From positions 1 to 64,000 of the IMG/VR virus record IMGVR_UViG_3300032220_001630: a DNA stretch of 64,000 nucleotides; one strand, written 5' to 3'. Both the position numbers and the translations under genes were made by a program. A model generated the notes under the pieces. The model searched no databases and was not told where the DNA came from. It worked only from the letters and a program-made list of their open reading frames with translations. The DNA comes from a virus. This document shows positions 7,046 to 13,355 of the stretch, one piece after another; the first letter of the stretch is position 1; each line of letters begins with the position of its first letter.

Positions 7046-8158
7046 ATGAAAAGGAAAATCTTACCTTGGATAATAGCACTTTCAGCTTTATCGGTATCTG
7101 CATCTGCTGCATTTTATTCTGTATCTGGTCTTGGAAAAATGTTTGCTGGTGCATCTTTACAAGTTATGATTCTAGCAGGTAGTCTAGAATTTGCTAAATT
7201 AGTTACTGCTTCATTACTTTATGAATATTGGAGCAAATTAAACAGAGCTTTAAAGTATTACCTTCTAATAGCGACATTTATTCTTATCGCTATCACATCT
7301 GCTGGTATTTATGGGTTCTTATCTTCAGCTTATCAAGAAACCGCTTTTAAAGTGGAAAACCAGGACAAAAATGTGGGTATGCTAGATAAGAGGATATTAA
7401 TTATCCAGTCTGAGCTATCTAGCTACGAAAAACAGGTGGAACAAAAAAATAACAGATTAACTCAGATAACCAATATTAGGTCAAATCTACAAGGAACACA
7501 GGATCAATTAATAGCTCAATCTAAATCAACCTCCGCAGTAAGACAACAAATAAAAGAAATTGATTCGGAAATAAAAAGAATTGATTCGGAAGTATCAGTA
7601 CTAAATGATTCTATTTCTTCTAAAAATGTACAGATAACAGATCTGGAGACGAAAAAGATAGATGCTTCATCTGATGAGGAACTTGCAAAAGAGGTTGGTC
7701 CTCTTAAATACATAGCAAGCTTAACCGGTAAGAGCTTAGCAGAAGTCGTAAACTGGTATATTATAGTCTTAATGCTCGTTTTTGATCCATTAGCAATAGC
7801 TTTGGTTCTAGCTGCTAACTTTGCTTTCAGTAAGAGTAAAGAGGAGGATAAGGATCAAGAAGAGACGAAAACAAAGGAAGAAGAGACACAAGAAGAATAC
7901 ACTGAATTAGAAATTGAAGAGACCAAAGAAGAAAATCCTATTGATATAAAGTTTAGAGATGATATATCAGATCCTTTATTAGATATTAAGGAGATAGCTA
8001 AAAAGGAGGAGGAAAATATACAAGAGGAGCCCCAGAATTTAGATCAGCCAAGTGATAAATACAGTAATGGAGAATTTGGTGGATATAAAGCGAAAGGAAT
8101 GCCTCCTGTAGATTATATGCCTCCTCAAAATTCAACAAATCCTTTAAGTTTAAGATGA
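7046..8158 (+). CDS. Membrane protein with periplasmic coiled coil and acidic tail
   Basis: The 370-residue protein has three hydrophobic segments near the N-terminus (about residues 5-28, 32-52 and 68-93). A long coiled coil follows (about 105-215, rich in QIKEIDSEIKRIDSE-type heptads). A further hydrophobic segment (about 235-265, VVNWYIIVLMLVFDPLAIALVLA) precedes a disordered Glu/Lys-rich tail ending in Pro-rich sequence. The arrangement resembles membrane-anchored coiled-coil proteins of marine T4-like phages whose role is unsettled. The gene is the first of a late unit and its stop overlaps the next start by ATGA. A lysis, envelope-remodelling or superinfection role is possible, but nothing decides it. 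Confidence 0.65.
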   Translation: MKRKILPWIIALSALSVSASAAFYSVSGLGKMFAGASLQVMILAGSLEFAKLVTASLLYEYWSKLNRALKYYLLIATFILIAITSAGIYGFLSSAYQETAFKVENQDKNVGMLDKRILIIQSELSSYEKQVEQKNNRLTQITNIRSNLQGTQDQLIAQSKSTSAVRQQIKEIDSEIKRIDSEVSVLNDSISSKNVQITDLETKKIDASSDEELAKEVGPLKYIASLTGKSLAEVVNWYIIVLMLVFDPLAIALVLAANFAFSKSKEEDKDQEETKTKEEETQEEYTELEIEETKEENPIDIKFRDDISDPLLDIKEIAKKEEENIQEEPQNLDQPSDKYSNGEFGGYKAKGMPPVDYMPPQNSTNPLSLR

Positions 8159-8736
8159 TAAAACCAGTATATACAACCGATACTCAATACATAAAATACC
8201 TAGACTGTAATCCTGGTGTTTACAGAAGAGTTGTTTTTCAATCATGTAATCTTGATATCAAAGAGGGATCTAATATCCTATCAAGTACATCTCTTTGTAA
8301 TTTTAAGTTAGAATCACTAGGAAATTCAGAACTTGGTGGATGCGGAGGAAATCTCAAGAAAAACATAACTCTTGCAGCTGGAGCAAATTATATACTAACT
8401 GCACCAGAAATAGGACAAGCGCAGGGAGAAGTACAGATGATTGTTGTTAAGGTTAAGTATAAAAAGGAACAGGCCGTAGAAGATAGGTATTTAACATGGG
8501 AATATAAAGGAAACGTATATCCTCTTTATTCTTTGATGTTTTTATCAGGAAGAACTGAACCTGATATTCCTTGGCAAGGATGGGATCTAAGTTATTATTC
8601 AAATAATCCCCCTTCACCCTCTTTTTCGCCAGCTTTATATCCTCCAGTAACATCACCAGACAATACTTTCGGAGGTATTATGTTTACTAATCCCGGAATT
8701 TATGAGGTAGATCTGGAAATATTAATTTTTAACTAA
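8155..8736 (+). CDS. Putative virion protein, paralogue of next gene
   Basis: The 193-residue beta-rich protein aligns by eye with the following gene. Matching blocks are VFQSCNLDI against IFQRCNLQV, a shared SLCxxxL/I segment, RYLTWEYKGNVYPLYSL against RFINIIYNGAYLPMSNL, a conserved GWDL, and GGIMFTNP against GGMILYNP. Four cysteines lie in the first 65 residues. No signal peptide or membrane segment is present. The start is coupled by an ATGA overlap to the membrane protein upstream, and the stop overlaps the next ATG. Beta-rich, Pro/Ser-rich composition in a late unit suggests a decoration, fibre or tail component, by inference only. Confidence 0.6.
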   Translation: MIKPVYTTDTQYIKYLDCNPGVYRRVVFQSCNLDIKEGSNILSSTSLCNFKLESLGNSELGGCGGNLKKNITLAAGANYILTAPEIGQAQGEVQMIVVKVKYKKEQAVEDRYLTWEYKGNVYPLYSLMFLSGRTEPDIPWQGWDLSYYSNNPPSPSFSPALYPPVTSPDNTFGGIMFTNPGIYEVDLEILIFN

Positions 8737-9233
8737 TGGCAACAGCTCCACAAGTATGTAACACGATAGAATTTGAGGGTGTAATCTTTCAGAGATGTAA
8801 CTTACAAGTAGTTCAAGGAACAACAGTTCTTAGAGAATTATCTCTTTGTGATACTGATATTATCATAAATAATTTTTCAACTTTCAGTGGTTGTGTTTAT
8901 GGAAATTCGTCTCTACTACTTAATTCTGAAGGATTAGGAGAGCTTTCTTTTATAATGATAAAGGCCAGTTACCCGTCAACCTTACCGGTTGCTAGTAGAT
9001 TTATAAACATAATCTATAACGGCGCATATCTGCCGATGAGTAATCTTACAATTTTAACAGGAAATCCTAGCGATACTTCACCATCTATTCCTAATAGAGG
9101 ATGGGATTTAGATCCTAATGGAAGCGATATAGAATCACCATATTTCTCTAGCGGAGGAATGATATTATACAACCCACATTCAGTAAGAGTAAACGTGGAA
9201 GTTGTACTTGCAGGTGAATTTTTAACTTCTTAA
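8736..9233 (+). CDS. Putative virion protein, paralogue of previous gene
   Basis: The 165-residue product is a shorter copy of the preceding protein with the same order of blocks, including the CNL motif, a repeated SLC segment, the LPMSNLTILTGNPSD loop, GWDLDPNGSD and a C-terminal GGMILYNPHSVRVNVEVVL strand pair. The pair looks like an old tandem duplication: architecture is kept but most positions differ. Late, beta-rich and probably part of the particle; the exact role is unknown. Confidence 0.6.
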   Translation: MATAPQVCNTIEFEGVIFQRCNLQVVQGTTVLRELSLCDTDIIINNFSTFSGCVYGNSSLLLNSEGLGELSFIMIKASYPSTLPVASRFINIIYNGAYLPMSNLTILTGNPSDTSPSIPNRGWDLDPNGSDIESPYFSSGGMILYNPHSVRVNVEVVLAGEFLTS

Positions 9234-9286
9234 ACATCATGAGCTATTGTTCTCTAATTATATAGGCATTTTAATATCTATAAGAG

Positions 9287-9294
9287 GATATATA
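9287..9294 (+). promoter_or_regulatory. Late promoter box GATATATA (distal of two)
   Basis: This is the first of two identical boxes 45 bases apart upstream of the 773-codon gene. Eight bases after it lies a tiny frame ATG-AAA-CAA-GAA-AAT-CTC-TAA. Confidence 0.5.
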
Positions 9295-9331
9295 ACTTTT
9301 AAATGAAACAAGAAAATCTCTAATAGAATAA

Positions 9332-9339
9332 GATATATA
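9332..9339 (+). promoter_or_regulatory. Late promoter box GATATATA (proximal of two)
   Basis: The second box ends 18 bases before the ATG of the 773-codon gene, the commonest spacing in this window. Confidence 0.6.
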
Positions 9340-9357
9340 CTAAAAAAGCGAATCAAA

Positions 9358-11679
9358 ATGGAAAAAAATAATAGTCCGGAGATCAACAGATTAAACATGG
9401 AGACTTCCAAAAATCTTGCAGAATCTTTAAAAGAATGGGCAGGATTAGATTCTCCAAAATCACAAGTTGCTTCTTCTTTCCTTAATGGATCGACCGCTCA
9501 GATGATAAAAGAATCTAACAGTAATGAATTTTCACCTAAGCCTTTAAATAATACAATATTTAGCTTTGGTCTTATTAATACTGTTTCTGCACTAAAAAAT
9601 TCAAGTCTTAATGAATTACCAGCAGGAAAGATTATGTTGGAAAGATACGAGGGTCTTCTTCTACAGAAAGGAATCTCAGAAGCTTTCCTTATTGAAGGAT
9701 TTTTAAATGACCTTAAATCTTTCTCATGGGAATCATCAGTAACTTCTGTTCTGGAAAACGTAAATTCTATCTTCGAAAATAGAAGAAGAGAGGTAGAGGT
9801 AGTAAAAGCATATGAGACTATCAAAGTAGCACCAGGGAAAGAATTATTCTCTGATGCAACTGCACAAATGAAAGATTGGTTAGTTTCTGAGAAAAAATCC
9901 TCAGATTCACTTATCCATGGTTTAAAAAGATTTGGCTTTAATCCACTTGTTAGAAATCTAGTTAGTTTCCTCTCTATATACGAAAATAAAAATCCAAACA
10001 AATTTAATCTCGGTGTAGATAATAACGTTTGCGAAGTTTCTAATGTATATTCACCAATAATGGTTACAGAGAGCGGATCTATTTTCTTCGCTGGAGGTAA
10101 ATTCCTAAAGATTAACGAGTCTGACAATTCTATATCTGAATGCTCTATGGATGAAGTACCAGTAGATTTTCAAAATAAAGCTGGTATAATTACTGACAGA
10201 GACGTTAAGATAGATGGAAATAGAATCTCATTAAATATCGGAAATAGTAAGGTAGAGATTGTATTCGAGAACGAAGAAAAGCAAATCTATTTCGACGGTA
10301 AAAGAATCAATGAATCTGATTTACCTGCTGCAGTTAGTGTTACTACTAATAGTCTTTTAGAAAATTCAAACTATAAAGCTTCTAAAGCAGCATTTATCGC
10401 TAAAAGTGCTGATGACATCGTAGATATAGATTTCGGTAAAAAGATAAAATCTAAACTGTACGAAGGAGTAGAAGCTAACATTTTCAAATTTGCAAATAAG
10501 ATATACGTTCAAACTGTTAATCCTTCTATGAGATTAAACAAAATTTATGAGGCTAATGCTACTCAAGCTATTAGCATTATAAAGGACTTTATCAAATATG
10601 ACATCTCTGAATCTTTAACTGAATTCTTACAGGGAGAGCAAGCTTTCCTAAGTGTAATGAAAAATGATAAAGCTGAGATTGTTAAGAATATCCAAATTTT
10701 AGAAAGCGAAATTGCTAAAATTGATAGAGTAAAAACAGAAAATCCTTTGATTGCAAAATCTAAAGAACTAATCAGCTTACAAGAATCATTAGAAGGAGAA
10801 TTAGAAAATCTTAAGGATAAATGGAACCAAATAAATATCGAGATCGATAGATTTGAAAAATCAGCAAATCCAATTTCGGTTAATGAAGAAATGGGTTATC
10901 CTATAGATACTGACGTTAGAATAAAAAGAAACGGTGCTAAAGGTAAAATCGTAGGTGTTGATGGAAGTTCAAAAACATATACAATTTTATTTAAGGAAGG
11001 AAAAACTGGAGAATATTTTTTCTCTGATGTTGAAGATCTAGCAGACGAAGTTGATAATTACGACATACAAACTCCCGATTTAGATCTTGAGTTTAGTGAC
11101 GATGCTAATGAATCATTAGATCAAAATTTTTCAACTGCACCTGGTCCAAAAGGAGCTACTCACTATAACAACGTTTTTATGAATATGGTGAAAAAGCACA
11201 TGGCAGCTGCTCCTGATAAGGATGCTAAAGGAAGTGCTAAATTTATAGACGACCAGAAAAATTCTAATATGGCTAGTGTTAAAGGAGAAGGTAAAAAATC
11301 TCCAGCTACTAAAAACGCTAAAGTTAAAGGTCAAAATTTAGTTGAAGCTCCAGGAAAAAGTGCAGGAAAGGGTAAGAATTTTATAGAAGATCTAAAAGAT
11401 TCTAATCTTTCAAAAGCACCATCATCTGTTATTAAAAGTGCTTCTAAATTCATCGAGGATCTTAAGGATCACAACTTAGCTCTAAAAGAAAACCAAAAGA
11501 ATTCTCATATCGAAAAAGCTCCTAAAGCAAAAGTTGCTAAGCCTAAGAAATTCATTGAGAGAGAAGAACATGCTAACTTAGAGGAAGCTCCTGGAGATCA
11601 CAAGAAAAACGGTAAAGAGTTTGTAGAAGATCAAAAGAGAGCAAATTTATCTTCTGCTCCGAAGACAAAAAAAAAGTAA
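9358..11679 (+). CDS. Large late protein with C-terminal FIED-NL-AP repeats
   Basis: The 773-residue protein has a long helical and beta-mixed body (residues 1-510). A small beta segment resembling a KOW/SH3-type fold follows at about 520-565 (VRIKRNGAKGKIVGVDGSS...). A low-complexity tail from about 600 onward is built of imperfect units of the form KFIEDxKxxNLxxAP separated by Lys/Ala/Gly-rich spacers; four units are clear and three more are partial. The tail is strongly basic and acidic in alternation and probably unstructured. Two late promoter boxes precede it, so it is likely abundant in the particle or its assembly. The stop codon is embedded in a slippery A AAA AAG site, and an 82-codon frame continues in the -1 frame. 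Function unknown. Confidence 0.7.
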   Translation: MEKNNSPEINRLNMETSKNLAESLKEWAGLDSPKSQVASSFLNGSTAQMIKESNSNEFSPKPLNNTIFSFGLINTVSALKNSSLNELPAGKIMLERYEGLLLQKGISEAFLIEGFLNDLKSFSWESSVTSVLENVNSIFENRRREVEVVKAYETIKVAPGKELFSDATAQMKDWLVSEKKSSDSLIHGLKRFGFNPLVRNLVSFLSIYENKNPNKFNLGVDNNVCEVSNVYSPIMVTESGSIFFAGGKFLKINESDNSISECSMDEVPVDFQNKAGIITDRDVKIDGNRISLNIGNSKVEIVFENEEKQIYFDGKRINESDLPAAVSVTTNSLLENSNYKASKAAFIAKSADDIVDIDFGKKIKSKLYEGVEANIFKFANKIYVQTVNPSMRLNKIYEANATQAISIIKDFIKYDISESLTEFLQGEQAFLSVMKNDKAEIVKNIQILESEIAKIDRVKTENPLIAKSKELISLQESLEGELENLKDKWNQINIEIDRFEKSANPISVNEEMGYPIDTDVRIKRNGAKGKIVGVDGSSKTYTILFKEGKTGEYFFSDVEDLADEVDNYDIQTPDLDLEFSDDANESLDQNFSTAPGPKGATHYNNVFMNMVKKHMAAAPDKDAKGSAKFIDDQKNSNMASVKGEGKKSPATKNAKVKGQNLVEAPGKSAGKGKNFIEDLKDSNLSKAPSSVIKSASKFIEDLKDHNLALKENQKNSHIEKAPKAKVAKPKKFIEREEHANLEEAPGDHKKNGKEFVEDQKRANLSSAPKTKKK
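11239..11662 (+). repeat. Degenerate coding repeats (KFIEDxKxxNLxxAP units)
   Basis: The clearest units read KFIDDQKNSNM, NFIEDLKDSNLSKAP, KFIEDLKDHNL, KFIEREEHANLEEAP and EFVEDQKRANLSSAP. DNA identity between units is low, so these are old protein-level repeats and not a recent expansion. Confidence 0.75.
11670..11676 (+). promoter_or_regulatory. Candidate -1 frameshift site A AAA AAG
   Basis: In the zero frame the codons read ACA AAA AAA AAG TAA, so the heptamer A AAA AAG ends right before the stop. This is the slippery sequence used by dnaX. A run of nine A residues also allows polymerase slippage. An 11-bp stem-loop begins 16 bases downstream. Confidence 0.6.
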
Positions 11680-11924
11680 AAACCAATAAATTAACTGAGT
11701 CTGAGACCTCTCCTGAAGAAGGAATAGGTAACAGACTCAGTTTTATTTTAGACGATTTAAAAGATTGTCTAGGAAAATTGAAAGAATTGGAAACTTCCAG
11801 TCTAGAAAACGGTAGAATTGGAATAGACGTAATTAAGGACTCTAAGGAAAATTTGGAAAAATTAAGGATTAATTTAGAAAATCAAATAAAAAAGTTCCAA
11901 AATAATTTCCCCGACCAGTCATGA
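11676..11924 (+). CDS. Probable -1 frameshift extension, helical C-terminal domain
   Basis: The -1 frame is open from 11616 to the stop at 11922-11924 and lacks any ATG or GTG. From the slip point it encodes 82 residues with strong coiled-coil character (SFILDDLKDCLGKLKELE, then NLEKLRINLENQIKKFQ). Its stop overlaps the ATG of the gp55-like gene as ATGA, the pattern expected of a real upstream reading frame. Unless a rare start codon or the TTG at 11778 is used, it can be reached only by frameshifting or polymerase slippage at the A-run, giving a fusion of about 857 residues. The encoded domain could oligomerise a minor form of the repeat-tailed protein. Confidence 0.6.
   Translation, partial: VKTNKLTESETSPEEGIGNRLSFILDDLKDCLGKLKELETSSLENGRIGIDVIKDSKENLEKLRINLENQIKKFQNNFPDQS
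11693..11742 (+). promoter_or_regulatory. 11-bp stem-loop, frameshift stimulator or terminator
   Basis: AACTGAGTCTG (11693-11703) pairs perfectly with CAGACTCAGTT (11732-11742), with a 28-base loop. It lies 16 bases after the slippery heptamer and is followed by TTTATTTTA. Location fits a frameshift stimulator; the T-rich tail also allows a terminator reading, or both. Confidence 0.6.
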
Positions 11925-12277
11925 TCTACGTAAAAAATAAAGAGCTAAAAAGAGCTTTACTCGAAAGCAAAGAAAAAGGAGAGCTAACTAGCGAAACCGT
12001 AAAAATGTTTACTTTAATAGTAAACGGTATGTCCAAGACACATTCCTATAGAGATACAGAAGACAGAGAAGATTGCATATCTTCAGGATTAGAAGATCTA
12101 GTTAAATACTGGAACAGATACGATCCAGAAAAATCTGATAATCCCTTTGCATTTATATCCCAAATAGCACACAATGGAATGAAAAAAGGATGGAAGAAAA
12201 TTCATCCACCAAAATCAATTAAAACAATCCCTTTTTCTAGAATAGTAAGAGAAGAGAATTCAAACTATAATGTTTAA
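11921..12277 (+). CDS. gp55: Late transcription sigma factor, gp55-like
   Basis: The 118-residue protein begins IYVKNKELKRALLESKEKG, close in pattern to the T4 gp55 start (YVNNKELLQAI). It continues through MSKTHSYRDTEDREDCISSGLED and YWNRYDPEKSDNPFAFISQIAHNG, matching the gp55 region 2-like core that binds polymerase and recognises the late TATA-type box. T4 gp55 is 185 residues and ends in a sliding-clamp binding peptide (SLDFLYE). That C-terminal part is absent here, the protein ending IPFSRIVREENSNYNV. Its start is coupled to the frameshift extension upstream. It is the natural reader of the GATATATA boxes described in this annotation. Confidence 0.8.
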   Translation: MIYVKNKELKRALLESKEKGELTSETVKMFTLIVNGMSKTHSYRDTEDREDCISSGLEDLVKYWNRYDPEKSDNPFAFISQIAHNGMKKGWKKIHPPKSIKTIPFSRIVREENSNYNV

Positions 12278-12279
12278 TC

Positions 12280-12768
12280 GTGGATATAAAAAAACTCAAG
12301 CCTTCTGATAGATTTAAGTCGGGAAAGTACTTCCCTACCAATCCAGAGAAGTATGTGGGTGATATACACAATATAATTTATAGGAGTTCATGGGAAAGAA
12401 AGTTTTGTCAATATTGTGACATTAATCCAAATATAACTAAATGGAGCTCTGAACCTTGTGCTATTCCCTATTGGAGTCCAATCGATAAAAAGGAGCACAA
12501 ATATTACGTTGATTATTACATCCAGGTTAAAAAAGCAAACGACGTATTAGAAAATTGGTTTATTGAAATAAAACCTGAAAATCAATACGACCTTAAAAAA
12601 AGACCAAAAGAACCAACCGGTAATTTAACAGAAAAGAAGATAAGGTCTTACAACGAAAAATTAAAAACCTGGATAACAAATAGAGCTAAATTCGAAGCTG
12701 CAACAAGATTTGCAGAAGCTAGGGGATATAAATTTGGAGCTATAAACGAAAGCTTCATAATGAGATGA
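12280..12768 (+). CDS. gp4: Head completion nuclease, gp4-like
   Basis: The 162-residue product has the conserved opening of T4 gp4-type proteins: FPTNPEKYVGD, NIIYRSSWERKFCQYCD, WSSEPCAIPYWSPIDKKEH and YYVDYYI, followed by an EIKP motif. The late (V)DYY...(E)IKP pair fits the PD-(D/E)XK nuclease core (Asp then Glu-x-Lys). T4 gp4 is about 150 residues and acts with gp50 in finishing the packaged head before tail joining. The start is GTG two bases after the gp55-like stop, with no ATG nearby. Its last bases overlap the next ATG. Confidence 0.85.
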   Translation: MDIKKLKPSDRFKSGKYFPTNPEKYVGDIHNIIYRSSWERKFCQYCDINPNITKWSSEPCAIPYWSPIDKKEHKYYVDYYIQVKKANDVLENWFIEIKPENQYDLKKRPKEPTGNLTEKKIRSYNEKLKTWITNRAKFEAATRFAEARGYKFGAINESFIMR

Positions 12769-13355
12769 AACCCTTTAATCAATTATTCGAAGACTACAAA
12801 CTACAAGTTTCTGGACTAACCTCTTTATCAGAGGAGTCATTTATGTTTTGGTTTAAAAATTACGTTAACCAAAAATCTGAATTTAACCCAAAAGACTTCT
12901 TAACTGGAAGAGTTTATTCTTTCGAGTATAATGACAAGATTGAAAAGAATAAAAAGTTCATAAATAAAAGACCAGTAGTATTTTTTACTGGCTTTCATAG
13001 TAAGGGAGATCAAAATTATTTTAACGGAGTAGATCTTATACTAATGCCTCCAATGATAAGAATACCTTTATTTACTAGAATACAGAGCGTTTATTCATCA
13101 CAAATAGAAAATATCATAAAGATGGATAAGCAAGGAGAAAAAAGCCAAATACAATTAAAAACAGACTATGAGGTATTGAATACAATTTTCAAAGGTATTC
13201 CATTTAAAAATGCTTATAGGTTTTGGGATCTTAAAAAAATAAGGGATGTCAAAGAAATTCCTTATGAAGAATGGACTAGAATAGTATATCTACATACGAG
13301 GTCAATTGAAGGGACCCCGATAGAAGAGATATATAATAAAAATATGCAGGTTTAA
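12765..13355 (+). CDS. Conserved-type phage protein of unknown function, between gp4 and portal
   Basis: The 196-residue product contains LTGRVYSFEYNDKIEKNKKF, a RPVVFFTGF strand and GVDLILMPPMIRIPLFTRI. This follows the pattern of an uncharacterised family in marine T4-like phages (a short linear segment, a strand, then GxNLxxLPPxxR). The N-terminus (MKPFNQLFEDYKLQVSG) resembles weakly the short targeting-like motif seen on several other proteins here. It overlaps both neighbours by one to four bases. A head-completion or end-protection role would fit its position, but the sequence does not resemble T4 gp2 or gp53. Confidence 0.6.
   Translation: MKPFNQLFEDYKLQVSGLTSLSEESFMFWFKNYVNQKSEFNPKDFLTGRVYSFEYNDKIEKNKKFINKRPVVFFTGFHSKGDQNYFNGVDLILMPPMIRIPLFTRIQSVYSSQIENIIKMDKQGEKSQIQLKTDYEVLNTIFKGIPFKNAYRFWDLKKIRDVKEIPYEEWTRIVYLHTRSIEGTPIEEIYNKNMQV
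13328..13335 (+). promoter_or_regulatory. Late promoter box GATATATA inside preceding gene
   Basis: The box is in the last codons of the upstream gene and ends 19 bases before the portal ATG, at the usual late spacing. Confidence 0.5.

Noticed and set aside
9498-10127. 209-codon minus-strand frame inside the 773-codon gene
   Set aside because: No leader or promoter. Its composition is that of a reverse-complement shadow, and the plus frame has coherent protein structure.
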